A stretch of DNA of 64,000 nt, taken from Ilex aquifolium. Taxonomy: Eukaryota > Streptophyta > Magnoliopsida > Aquifoliales > Aquifoliaceae. Position numbers and translations under genes: made by a program. Each line of letters begins with the position of its first letter. Position 1 is the first letter of the stretch. Under the pieces are notes generated by a model. That model had not been told where the DNA came from. It was given only the letters and a program-made list of their open reading frames with translations, and did no database searches. The stretch covers positions 56,101,593-56,165,592 of the forward strand of contig OX637392.1 in the NCBI GenBank assembly GCA_951799425.1, given 5' to 3'. Positions 23,601-34,156 of the stretch are shown here, piece by piece.

Positions 23601-25229
23601 ATGAACTAATATTGTGTCATTAAATAGCTGGTGTTCATCATGGTAGTAGGGGTGCAACTTGAGCGGGATAACCCAAAAAAATAGGGCTTGGGTTGAATTT
23701 TTTAAAACTCGGGTTGGGTTTGCGCTGAAAAATCTCAACTCAAATTGAATTTGAACCATACTCGGGTTGAGGCTTCGGGTTCAACCCAAAACCAACCCAA
23801 ATTACTAAAATCGGGCTCAACTCGAATTCACAGTTCGGGTTCAACCCGAAATTAAAATAAATAGGTTTTTATTGAATTTAAGTTGGTCAAGCTATTCTGT
23901 CATGCCCGAAATTGAACCAAAATTTCGAACTAGAATTCAACACGAATTACGAGCCTGATTTGAGTCCGAATTAGTTAACTTGAACCAGCCTAAATTGAGC
24001 CTGAATTTTTAACTTGGGTTGAGTACCTCGGGTTGGAAGTTGGGCTCGGGTTGGGTTAGGGTTGAAAGTTTTACAACTTGGGTTGAGCCTAGGTTGATCC
24101 TCTAACCCGCCCGAGTTTGCACCCCTAGGTATTACGAAATAATTGTATAGCATTCCAGTAAAGAGTAGTTCTAAGTAACAAATGAGAACCTTCAGCATCA
24201 CAAAGATGCATTTAATTGTTCGTATTGGTTGTTCTTGTTATTGGAGTTAAAAGGGAAGAGAGAAAAGAGAGAGAGTTGTTTAAATGAATAGGAATATAGC
24301 AATGAGGATTAAGTGACCTTCTCTTCCTTTAAATATTGCTATGCCTACTTGTTCTCCATATTGATACTGGTGTTTCCTTTTGATGTTCAGAAGCAGCATG
24401 CTGTTGATGTGCGATCCGAGGTAAGACAACTGTCTGCAATATGCTGTCACCCTCATTAAAGTCTGTATCATTTTGAGGCATCCCTTTGAGTATTGAAATT
24501 TATTTTTGCATGACTAAATTACATACGATTCCCCTAACTATTCTTTTGTTTTATTCTTGATGCTTCTTTTAAAACTAACGTTTATTCCTGGGTTTGAAGA
24601 ATCGGTCAAAAAACATGGTTTGAACATATTGCTTAAAGGTTGCAGTTGCAATATTGTGGATGTCTGATTGTTAGTTCTAAGCAGACTTTTGAGTTTTGAA
24701 CTACGAAACTACTATACATTTTGATTATGCATTTTAATTCTATTTTAACCTGTTTCAGTTTCTTAAGATTTGAACATATTGCATATGCATGGTCCCCACT
24801 TTGTTTTAATGTTTTTGGTGGTGAGTCACCATTTTGCTTTTGCTTTGATCCTCCCACTTTGTACTTCTGGAGGCTTGGCTCTTTGTCCTCCTCCCTTGTA
24901 CTTTTTCCCTTTTAGTTATATATACAGGTAGGGGTCCTGCCAAACCCCCCACCCACACTAGGTGGCTTTGAAGAAAAAAAAAAAAAAGCATATGCATGGG
25001 CACCTGTCTATGGAGCTACACATCATCTTCACTAATTCGACATATTGCTTGCCTTTTATTTATCTTGATTGAGCAGATTAGGAGGCAATCGACATCAGAG
25101 CTTCAAAAATTTAAAGAGCGTTGGGAAAAAGCTGCGAAGGAGGACAAAAATTGGGTTGATCCATTCCGAAGCAGCCAAAGATGGAAACAACGGCGCCATC
25201 AAAGACAACATTCTAAAGGTGTAAGCTAA
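17612..25229 (+). CDS. DUF707 type II membrane protein, 372 aa, 13 coding exons
   Basis: Exons are 17612-17701, 18422-18457, 18733-18843, 18987-19070, 19170-19288, 19773-19874, 20273-20389, 20479-20544, 20839-20905, 21809-21862, 22937-23026, 24391-24420 and 25077-25229. All junctions are GT/AG and phases agree (1119 nt). Residues about 7-19 ([13 protein letters not shown]) form a single N-terminal signal anchor. The DUF707 domain covers about residues 90-320, with [29 protein letters not shown], an acidic [18 protein letters not shown] block (D169-E-D171) and the C-terminal [13 protein letters not shown] and [12 protein letters not shown] motifs. The tail is basic. The family is annotated in Arabidopsis as lysine-ketoglutarate reductase trans-splicing related. 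The acidic motif and topology suggest a Golgi glycosyltransferase-like fold, but biochemical function is not established. Introns carry a hAT-like element and a tandem duplication. Confidence 0.9.
22635..22747 (+). repeat. 54-bp tandem duplication in a DUF707 intron
   Basis: Two nearly identical copies start at 22635 and 22689 (ATTGGTTGTT, then CAAATTGAAACTATGTCTAG). It lies in intron 10, with no coding effect. Confidence 0.9.
23647..24127. mobile_element. hAT-like non-autonomous element in a DUF707 intron
   Basis: It has the same terminal motif as the element at 540-1358: left TAGGGGTGCAACTTGAGCGG, right CCGCCCGAGTTTGCACCCCTA (minus the last base in strict TIR terms). The interior is degenerate GGGTTGAA/AACCCGAA. 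The TSD is not clear. It lies in intron 11, 481 bp. Confidence 0.65.
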
Positions 25230-25618
25230 CTTCAATGGACATCTTAGGTTGGATCCATTCCTCGGCCTCAGTTTCTAGCATACCTTGTAATTTTAGTTTA
25301 TTTCAGGTCCAGTTAGTCTCATAATTATTTCATTGCTCGAATATTTATGGTTTTTTTCTTTACCCATATCATAGCTGGTTGCTATTTAGTCCCAGCTGTT
25401 CTTGCTTCCTTCCTATAATGTTACACCCCTCCCCTAATCTTGTTTGCTTGATGCTTATAGACATTGAGGGAATTATTTTAGTACCATTTTTCGAAATGGG
25501 GGAGCTTTGTTTCGTAAAACGATATGGTGTATAGCATCAATTTAAAGATCATCTTTTTTCCTTTACTGGGATTTGGTTCGTGTGGCGATAAAACCTTTAG
25601 TAAACTGGTGGAATCGGG
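25230..25618 (+). other. 3' flank of the DUF707 gene
   Basis: Probable 3' UTR followed by intergenic DNA. No other feature is seen. Confidence 0.4.
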
Positions 25619-25630
25619 AATATTTGGGGG

Positions 25631-25894
25631 AACTCGAAGGGGTAGCTCAAGTGGTAACGGAGGCGAACTGTAAACTCAGATGTCTTGAGTTTGAATTTTG
25701 ACAATACCTTAGGGTTAGGGTATGAGGGATTTATCTCTCATGAATACTCTAGTTTCGACGTGGATGACTTATCTTTGATGGGATCGGGGAAGGGATTAGT
25801 TGAAGTGTGTGTAAACTGGATGGGTCATGACATTAGTTGAGATTCGCGTAAGCTGGTTTGGATATTCCTAATCGTTGAACCAAAAAAAAAAAAA
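25631..25894 (+). mobile_element. tRNA-derived SINE, family A, full length with tail
   Basis: Box A is GGTAGCTCAAGTGGTAACGG, close to a tRNA A box; the box-B-like site is CTTGAGTTTGAATTTTG. The body includes TTTATCTCTCATGAATACTC and GACGTGGATGACTTATC, and the copy ends in a long A tail. It is flanked by a 12-bp TSD with one mismatch, AATA(T/C)TTGGGGG, at 25619-25630 and 25895-25906. The 3' part carries an extra block with a partial repeat of GTTGA...GTGTGTAAACTGG. Confidence 0.85.
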
Positions 25895-26272
25895 AATACT
25901 TGGGGGCATCCATGTCACATTTTGTTCAAAAGAGAAGACTACATGGTTGTCTCCATTAGGATCAGTGTATTTGGTCTCTTTCAATGCATTTTCGTTTAAT
26001 TTTTGTTTATTAATGGTAGATCATACACCGTGTGGATAAGAGCAACAACCTTGTTGATGTGTCAATAGAACCATCTGTAAACTGGTGAAACTTGAAGTAC
26101 ATGGGCATCCATGGTTCAAAAGTGGGACAAGCTTAGGCCTAACTTCGTTGGTCATTTTCTATTCTACTAATATTTTATCAATTAAAAGGTTAAAGGGTCA
26201 AGTCACGTCCATGTCAAAAGGGGAAGATTGATTTTTTTTTTTTGGTCAAGTAAAAAGTATATAACAAAAACA

Positions 26273-26740
26273 TCAAAAAAGTGCAAAGTAAAGCAAGAGA
26301 AGGTATCCTATCCCAGCCCTTCTCTCCAAGGATAGGGCTCTTTGGAGAACATCCGGAGGTTTGTTCACCCATAGAATCGGTAGAAGACCCATTTTCTTCA
26401 TATTCGCAATTGTGTGAGCAACTGCGTTGGCTGATCTCTTAACCGATCTAAAGAGGATTTTGGGGATGCTGCTTGCATAGTCCCAAATATCCCTTTGAAT
26501 GGTCTCGATCTCCTGGATACTTGCCTTTAGACCCTCGTTGATGGCGTCAATGAGGATCTTTGAGTCAAATTCCACAACAGCTTGGTATCCTTCTATAGTC
26601 GCCAATCTGCAAGCTCTTCTTACGGATTCGGCTTCGGCTACAAGTGGTGAAGCAGCACATATAACATCAGTTTCCCAATGGTTCCTTCTGTGTCCCTCAC
26701 TGCTAAGCCATATGCTCCTTGTCTAGCCTCTTCCCTAAAG
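26273..26740 (-). pseudogene. LINE RNase H-like domain remnant
   Basis: The readable frame contains VEFDSKILIDAIN and FRSVKRSANAVAHTIANM, matching the RVT_3/RNase H-like module at the C terminus of plant L1-type LINE ORF2 (aspartate in the first motif, AH in the last). It is preceded by stops, so it is only a fragment of the LINE polyprotein. Confidence 0.8.
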
Positions 26741-26954
26741 ACTCCATCTTAGTTAATCTTCTTCCATCCATGTAGTGGTGGTTTCCATATTGTTCCTGAT
26801 AAATTTTGGACTATGGTTGTTTCTAGGTTGCCCTTCAAATTTAGAAACTCAACACTGACTTCCAAAGCTTGATTTACCACCTATTGTGGCCATGGCTTCT
26901 GGTGGTTGTAAACTCATTCATTCCTGGCCTTCCATATAAACCAACATAGGTAGG

Positions 26955-28214
26955 TGTCATGGGGGTCAAATTTCACTCGAGTTTTTTGTTTCGTGATGAC
27001 ACTGTGATTCCATATTTAGTCTTAGCCAATGCACACAATGAACAGAATATGGCTAAGAACACAAACTCACAGCAGTCACACAAGAATTACAGGTCAAATG
27101 GCAAAGGAAACCGGATAGGGTCTGCCTACAAAATGTGCCCAAACTCTCTTGGTTGCACTGCAGACCCTAGCATGCCTATATATAGCATACAAAGTGGCGG
27201 TTACCAACCCAACTGCCTAGGCAATGCAAACACTCATCAGATTTTCCCTCAAGACCCTGTTGATCATGGTTGAATCCTTCTGCCACTCCTACAATGTGTT
27301 GGTCATGGCAGGGGGTAGTTGCAACTGTTGGTTGACCCAACCAGCAACTCCCCATACCTGTTGTGCATGCTGTGTGCACATGCCAACATTTTGCACAAAA
27401 CCGTCCTACATGCCATGCACATGCCAGTAACCGTCTGGAATTGTCACCATCTACAAGGCACATGCCTCAATCGTTCAGAACCGCCTCACATGTTGTGCAC
27501 GTGCCTTCTTGCAAGTCCACAATACCTAATTAGTCTTGTCTTCGTGTCAAGTCATGCCCAGTCTATGGCTTGGTCTTCCAAGCTAGCAATGTCCCACAAA
27601 TCGAGCCCACCAGCTAGCCTTAGTTGCTTGCTTACTTGTGCCCAGTGTGCCCATGCATGAGTTGTCTTCCTCAACCATGCATGGGGCTTCAATTAACCCA
27701 CAAGTCGTGCCCAACGTGCCCATGCATGCGTTGCCTTCCTCAGCCATGCATGGGGCTTCCACCAACAACAGGTCCCACCAATCATCGGCCCACATCTCGG
27801 GTCTCGAACTTTGGAATGCCTTACCTCCACCCATGGCAAGCATTTGTTGGGGTCGTGTCTTGCTTTGGTGTTCCAAGGCTTAGGGGCATAGGGGTCCCTA
27901 GGGAAGCTGGTCTGGCACCCCCTTCATGGAGCACCCCCCTTATAATAGCGTTAGTGAGCAAAAACCTATTGACATCAGCAGACATATTCTAAGCCGATGA
28001 GTCATAATAACTTGAGCCAGGGGCATAGTCGTTGCATGTTTCTTGAGCCTTTGTCAAAACACTTCGTAACCCAACAAAACACACTTCTAAGTCCTTAAGA
28101 AGCCAACTTTTACACAAAGGGTTTGCTTCGTCAAACAAAACCCAATTTGGTTAAGGCATGGGCGCCTTTGGACGAGGCCATACCAATGTCGAACCAAAAG
28201 CTAAGGGGGTAACA
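26955..28214. mobile_element. Solo LTR, 1260 bp, inserted in the LINE
   Basis: It starts TGTCATGGGGGTC and ends AGGGGGTAACA, i.e. TG...CA. It is flanked by perfect 5-bp duplications GTAGG (26950-26954 and 28215-28219) and splits a LINE coding region. There is no second LTR and no internal domain, so it fits a solo LTR left by recombination. It contains near-repeats of a segment with CCCATGCATG and CAACCATGCATGGGGCTTC (27650-27780). Orientation is unknown. Confidence 0.8.
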
Positions 28215-28324
28215 GTAGGCCATTATGGATTAACTCTCCTTTGCTCTTAAATTCCATTTTCTCAAAAATTGAAGTTGGGTTATGAGCCAATCCTCAATTC
28301 TCAAGATCTTACTTCCGTCGATTG

Positions 28325-28588
28325 CTACTTTCTGGGGTGGGATTGCCATACCATTGTGGTACATGGGCATAGAAGTAGCATATGCTCTATGGTTTCGTCT
28401 TCTTCGCCACAAATTGGGCATGTAGGGTTGTTCGCCAATTTCCTTTTCCATAAATTCCACTTTGTTGCCATCGCTCTATTTGTCACTTTCCATAGAAAAG
28501 TTTTAACCTTCGGGAGTACTCGAATGTTCCATATTAGCTTCCACAATTTTTTTGGAACTTGATAGGAAGATGATGTCATTGTGGTCAT
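28325..28588 (-). pseudogene. LINE reverse-transcriptase zinc-binding (zf-RVT) remnant
   Basis: The frame reads LWKLIWNIRVLPKVKTFLWK, then a CPICGEEDETIEHMLLLCP segment with the Cys-Cys-His-Cys pattern of zf-RVT. It belongs to the LINE on the same strand and is not a host gene. Confidence 0.85.
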
Positions 28589-28977
28589 CTGGGTATTTTT
28601 TCCATTTTGGACTTGGGTATGATATCCACTATTAACTGGGTAAAAACCATTCTTGGTGTGTGTCCATCTTAAGGTATCTTGCCGGAGTGTGTGGCTAAGA
28701 GGAATGGCAAGAATGACAATAGCAATTTTGGGTGGAACGATGATGAAATCAAAGGTGAATTCTAGCTTCTTGATTTGTGTTGTATAAGTTCCTGTACCCT
28801 TGTGATATTGCTATTGTGTTTGTTGGGTATGTTTTTGTAACTAGGAACCCAATTGTCATTCTAGATATCAAGCTTGCTTCCCTCCCTTATTTGCCTAAGA
28901 CATCCAAGTTTCAAGAGATCCCTCCCTTCTACAATCCCTTTCCATATCCAAGAATCTGTAGCTTTGGTTTTTGCCTG

Positions 28978-29423
28978 CTAGAAATCATGGTCTGCATGAT
29001 ACTTAGCTTTCAGAATTTGTGCCCATAAAGAAGTAGGTTGTTGTGTTAGCCTCCATGCTTGTTTTGCTAGCATTACCCTATTGAAACACTCAAGATCCTT
29101 AATCCCATTCCCCCATCCATCTTCCCTTTTGTCATTTGGTTCCAACTCCTCTAATGGATCCCTCTCTGCCCAGAAGATTTGCTCCACCAGAATCTTTTAA
29201 TGCTCGATGTAATCTCTTTGCAAAAGGATTATGGGAACTTGAAAGTTGACATTGCAGAGGCTGGGATTGCTTGGACCAATGCCTTAATAAGAACTTCCTT
29301 GCTTACATGGTTAAGAAACTTTTCCTTCCACCCAGCTACCTTATTTAGTATTCTATCCTTTAGCCAGTTCAACACCTCTCTTGGACCTACCCCAGTCAGT
29401 CGGTAGTCCCATATACTTCCCAA
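28978..29423 (-). pseudogene. LINE reverse-transcriptase C-terminal remnant
   Basis: Two adjacent frames carry VLNWLKDRILNKVAGWKEKF, GNGIKDLECFNRVMLAKQAW and RLTQQPTSLWAQILKAKYH, all typical of the region after the catalytic reverse-transcriptase motifs in plant LINE ORF2. The frame shifts between them. Confidence 0.85.
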
Positions 29424-29582
29424 CTCTCTGTAGAATAGGTACCCTTAAGTGCCCTGCTTATCTCCTACTGGACCTCCATTGGAGTGTTCTTGCTAAAAAT
29501 TACTCCGGACTTGTTAAGATTCACCAAGTTCACCACAATGTTTTGTAAGAATTTTAAGAATTCGTATACGAAATTTAGAACA

Positions 29583-30526
29583 CTTAGGGCATGTTTGTTT
29601 CAAGTATTATATAAGTCTGGTATTGAAAATGTATTCCTTACATTTCCAATACCAATGGATATTAGTACCGGTAATAAAAATTATTTCAATCCCCTCCCAT
29701 GTTTGTTTATTCAATAGGTACTATGTTGGGTTCCACAAACAACCATCTATTCTATCACATCTTATATAACAAATATACCATTTTATCCTTAACATCAACT
29801 ATTCCATTCAAAATATTTTTTTTAAAAAAAACTAAAAAAAAACTGGTGACACTGTACGCTTAAACATAATACAAGGAAAAAATTCAAAATATATATATTT
29901 TTTTTAAAATTTAAAGAAACCGGTAACACCGTACACTTAAACATAATACAAGAAAATAATTCAAAATAATTTTTTTAAAAAAAACTAAAAAAAAAAAACC
30001 GTTAACACCGTATGATTAAACATAATATAAGGAAATTTTTTTAAAAAAAATTAAAAAAAAATCGGTGACACCATACGCTTAAACATAATAAAAGGAAAAA
30101 GTTCAAAATATATATATATTTTTTTAAATTAAAAAAAAAAAACCGTTAACACTATACGTTTAAATATAATACAAGAAAAAAATTCAAAATAATTTTAAAA
30201 AAAAACCGGTGACATCGTGCGCTTAATATAAGGAAAAAATTCAAAATAAATTTTTTATATGTAAACTCTTTACATAGGAGGGCATTTGTGTCATTTTATT
30301 CTCTTATACCGTCCTTTCATTTGTACCGAGAAGATAATACCACCTGGTAGGTGGTATTCATTAATACCATGTAGAAGGCATTAAAGACACTGTTCAAACC
30401 GAGTCGATATTACAACCCGAAAAATAGTACTAGCTGTAAAATGCTAAACAAACAAAATATAAGGTGGGTCACACGTACTATTTCCCTAATTCCACCTCGT
30501 ATCCCCAAAACAAACTAGCCCCTAAG
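29583..30526. mobile_element. TIR element, about 944 bp, with an internal tandem array
   Basis: The left end CTTAGGGCATGTTTGTTTC and the right end CAAACTAGCCCCTAAG form an imperfect TIR. Further inner similarity (GGTATT, TAATACC) supports a foldback. No TSD could be fixed. The interior holds a six-copy tandem array. No transposase. Confidence 0.5.
29830..30245. repeat. Six-copy tandem array inside the TIR element
   Basis: About six units of roughly 60-80 bp, each with a T-then-A-rich stretch, a core like CCGGTAACACCGTACACTTA, AACATAATACAAGGAAAA and TTCAAAATA. Unit cores vary (GGTGACAC, GTTAACAC). Confidence 0.8.
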
Positions 30527-30875
30527 CTACAAGGTTTATAACATACATGTGTGAGTCATGATACTTGATCTCCAAGTTTGTTTTGTTGAAAGGCAAGATC
30601 TTCCTCTCCTTCTTCAAAGTAATAGGCGGCTCTCAATGAGACAAGTCAATTTAGATTATGAAGTGGAGAGGGACCTAGATTGATTTCTAATATCTCCCTT
30701 TTGAGGAGCATATTGTGACTTTCTGTCGGGATTTTTTTCACCCCTTTGTAGGTGTTTTCTCCTCTGTTATAGATGCACAACTCATTTGTTATAATTAGTA
30801 ATTGTTTATATAAAAAAAAAGGGACAAGACCAACGATGTTACCATTGGATTTATCAGATTTTTTCTAGTACACTC
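30527..30875. other. Gene-free DNA
   Basis: No recognisable coding or repeat structure. Confidence 0.35.
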
Positions 30876-30879
30876 TAAA

Positions 30880-31110
30880 GCAATTATTTTTGGAGACGAC
30901 TACGCCACCGGGAAAAAAAATAATTCGGTATCATATCTCCAAATTTTATAATTTTAATAGGTGTTTTTATAATTTTTGTAGGTCATTTACAACTTTTGTG
31001 GGTGGTAAAAACACCCACAAAAATCATAAAAATATCCATAAAAATTATAAATGGCAGTGCAATATCAAAATATTTTTTTTCGGTACCGCAGACTATTCCT
31101 TATTTTTAGT
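30880..31110. repeat. Short-period foldback repeat (CACCCACAAAAATnATAAA)
   Basis: Alternating forward and reverse copies of a motif like GGTGTTTTTATAATTTTTGT and ACACCCACAAAAATCATAAA, ended by GGTATC/GGTACC sites. The same family occurs at about 60720-60955 and 61992-62347. Confidence 0.6.
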
Positions 31111-31136
31111 TAGATCATGAATTTAAGTAGCATCTA

Positions 31137-32046
31137 AGGAAAATTTCAACCACACCTCCTCTAGCTTACCATATTTTCAAGAACACATCTTCTATTTTTT
31201 GAATCTTCACTGACACCTCCTGTCAGATTAAAAATGTTAACTAGAATGCAATTTTACTAAATTGCCCATGATATATTTGAGGACAAACTTTATCCACATC
31301 CCCTCTAGATAAACATATCTTCAATGAGACCCCCTCTGTTTTTTTTAATTTTTTACGTATTAAAATTTGAATCGAGTAAAATTCGATTCGAGCTAATTAA
31401 AATTTATTTTTTATGTATTAAAATTCGAGTAGGTTAAAAATTATATTTTTTTACGTATTAAAATTAGAGCCAATTAAAAATCAATCGGCTCAAATCAAAT
31501 TTTAATCAACTTTTATTGAATTTTAATCAACCCAAATTTTAATATATAAAAAAATATAAATTTTAATGAATCGAATTTTAATTGACACGAATTTTAATAA
31601 GTAAAAAAATATAAATTTTAATTAACTCGAAACGAATTTAGTCGGTGCTAACAATTCGGGTATAGTTCAAATTGACTTGAATTTTAATACGTAAAAAAAG
31701 AATTTTAATAGGCTCAAATTTTAATGCGTAAAAAAATAAAATTTAATCAGCTCGAATTGAATTTTAATAGGTTCAAATTTTAATATGTAGAATAATAAAT
31801 TTTAATCAACTCGAATTTTAATATGTAAAAAAATAAATTTTAATCTGCTAAAATTTTAATCAAATTTTATGTAAAAATATTGTTTGAGGTTTATGTAGGG
31901 ACATTTTTGGTATTTTAGATGAATTTTTTTTTGTTAGAAATTGTGGTTTAATGGCAGACGATGTCAATGATGTTTAAATATAAACTAGAAGGAGTTTAAT
32001 AATAAAAATATATTAAACTATAAGGGGGTATAACTGAAATTTTTCC
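31137..32046. mobile_element. Mutator-type TIR element, 910 bp, 9-bp TSD (copy 1)
   Basis: It starts AGGAAAATTTCAACCACACC and ends with GAAATTTTTCC. The flanks are TAGCATCTA (31128-31136) and TAGTATCTA (32047-32055). The interior is many degenerate repeats of AAATTTTAAT joined to TCGAATT. The element at 62758-63705 is the same family in reverse orientation. No coding capacity. Confidence 0.8.
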
Positions 32047-32055
32047 TAGTATCTA

Positions 32056-32790
32056 TTGTTGACTAGTAGCCTAGGTCTTTCGTCAATAAATAACGGATTA
32101 TACGTACGTTGTTAAAGAAAAATGTATTGAAATAGATCGGGATTCAATGATTGGCCTAAGATTACCTTTGTTTGATGCTTTTGTCTGTATCGCAACCCTT
32201 CAATACGAAAGAGTTCAAATATTTTAGTGCTGGTTTTCCTCCGTCATTGAACCACTAGAAAACATAGGCCATAACGTATTAAAAGTGTTTTAATTTGGTA
32301 TTTTTGTTGTTACTCATTCTGTCAATGCGATGATTTTTGATAGACATGACTTATCGTATATTTTTTATACGATAAACATGTATTATGAAGGTCTTTTAAT
32401 ACCACCAAGAGATGTGGTATTATAATCCAACTCAAACGTATTATTCTACACATTTACTATTATAACCCCCTAAGTGATAAAATCAAGTTGCCATCAATGT
32501 AACAAACATTGATTGAATGTATTTTTGTTAATTCAACATTAATACGATGAAATAATTCTCTAACCAAACAACTGATTGGATTAAATAACTATTATTCAAC
32601 GCTTATATTGTGTATTGTCAAACACTAGATAAAATTACGTATTATTCTAATACCATATTTAATCTTGTCTTTAATCCATCTGTATTGTATTAGACTGTAT
32701 TATTTTATCTAATCTATCCATTTTTAATACGGCAACCAAACGAGCCCTAAGCGTGCAATATAAAAAAATTTAATCTATGAGAGTATAAAA
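32056..32790. other. Gene-free DNA with an old TIR-like repeat
   Basis: Around 32320-32755 there are inverted pieces (CGTATTATTC/GAATAATACG-like words), ending in CGGCAACCAAACGAGCCCTAA, a right-end motif common in plant TIR elements. The left boundary is not resolved. Confidence 0.35.
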
Positions 32791-32792
32791 TA

Positions 32793-32958
32793 AGAGCAAT
32801 GTTACTTGAATTTAAAATATTAATTTAATTTGCTGACTTGATCAATCACTATCATTGATTTAACTGTGAGTCCCAACATTTATTAGAACTCACTACCTAT
32901 TCAATGGTTCTGATTGATCAAATCAGCATTTTAAATCAAATTAGCATTTTTCATAAAA
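32793..32958. mobile_element. Palindromic MITE-like repeat
   Basis: The left arm (AATTTGCTGACTTGATCAATC) and right arm (GATTGATCAAATCAGCATTT) are near-complementary around a short centre containing GAGTCCCAACATTTATTAGA. Ends are approximate and no TSD is fixed. Confidence 0.5.
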
Positions 32959-32968
32959 TAAAGAAGAA

Positions 32969-33117
32969 AATGTCACGCAATCCAAATGCGTATCATCCCT
33001 TAAATGAGTGTTGGATGAGTGGATTCTATTGAAAAATTTGATGAGACTCACTCATCTAAGGGATGATATATATTTAGATTGTAATTTTTTGAATTTTATT
33101 TAGATTGTATAACATTA
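32969..33117. mobile_element. Truncated palindromic MITE, relative of 14075
   Basis: It shares the AATGCGTATCATCCCTTAAA / AAGGGATGATATATATTTAG arms, the GATGAGTG core and the TTAGATTGTATAACATTA terminus with the MITE at 14075-14238. The left end is eroded. Confidence 0.5.
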
Positions 33118-33895
33118 TTTAATAAACAATCTTAAATCTTTCGGGGTGCGAAGTGAGATTCTCCCAATCCATTATTAAAAGTGATGGAATACATGAAAGA
33201 AACAAACAAATCAACGGCAAAGCAAAAGTTATAAAAAGCAACATTGTACTCTTGCTTCAAAATTCAATTTTCAAACTATGGGGTTTTTTTTTGGGAATGC
33301 AATATATCCACCAACTCTATGAAAAAAGAAGGAATTTTTGTTTCAAAAAAAAACTATGGGTTTTTTTTTTTTTTGGGAATGCAATATATCCACCAACTCT
33401 ATGAAAAAAGAATGAATTTTTGTTTCCATATGTATAAAGTTTGGCCTCCTACTTTATAAAAAAAATGTTTTCTTAATCGAATATCAACTTTGAATTGGTA
33501 TTTTGGCCTATTTAAAACACATAAAAGTCTAGGTAACGAAATAGATGATTGTGTCGATCGATAAATTCAATCACATTGTGTGTGTATACATCTTAAATGA
33601 TTCAGATTTTCTAATGGTACTACTTCATCTTCAAACAAGTATAATTTCTTTTTTAACTGCAAATTGAATTAAGCTCATAATCCTTGTTTTTCGAAATTCT
33701 AGAACTCTATTTTTGAAGGAAACTAATCTCGTACGAAAAAAATAACTCCGAATATTATGAAACATAAGATATAATGTGATAAAGTCACTCAAAACTTGTG
33801 CATATTCTTTCATCGGTCTTGCCAGTTAAGCTTTTTATTGCTTTTTTTCTATTATTCAAACAAATTTTATAACTTGATATAACTTTTAGATACAA
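33118..33895. other. Gene-free DNA with a local tandem duplication
   Basis: A unit of about 78 bp is present twice at about 33275-33430 (TTTGGGAATGCAATATATCC, ACCAACTCTATGAAAAAAGA). The overlapping open frames here translate repeat sequence and are not genes. Confidence 0.6.
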
Positions 33896-33905
33896 AATAA
33901 TTTAG

Positions 33906-34092
33906 GGTAAATTACATTCACACTCTCTAACATTTAGTTTTATTACACAAATATCTCCTCACATTTTAAAAATTACACTGATACATCAATTGTTAGACAA
34001 AGTTAACTATCTTAATAAAAAGACTATTTTGTCCCTTTCTTTAACACAAACTCAAACCCAATCCCCAAGCCTTATACCTAACGCTCCCAATG

Positions 34093-34156
<64 letters not shown>

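Larger units (their letters stand above)
26231..29560 (-). mobile_element. LINE remnant, 5'-truncated and split by a solo LTR
   Basis: The minus strand encodes, in order, the end of a reverse transcriptase (around 29540-29430: KSGVIFSKNTP; 29423-29229: WDYRLTGVGPREVLNWLKDR; 29187-28978: KDLECFNRVMLAKQAWRL), a zinc-binding RVT segment (28588-28325), the WFIWKARNE linker (about 26950-26910) and an RNase H-like segment (26605-26273). It then ends in an A tail (T run at 26232-26243 on the plus strand). Frames are broken by stops and shifts, so it is inactive. The 5' half is missing. The 1260-bp solo LTR at 26955-28214 lies between the zinc-binding and linker regions. Confidence 0.85.

Noticed and set aside
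27176..27992. Several 80-120-codon frames on both strands
   Set aside because: They lie inside the solo LTR, overlap each other in different frames and show no domain.
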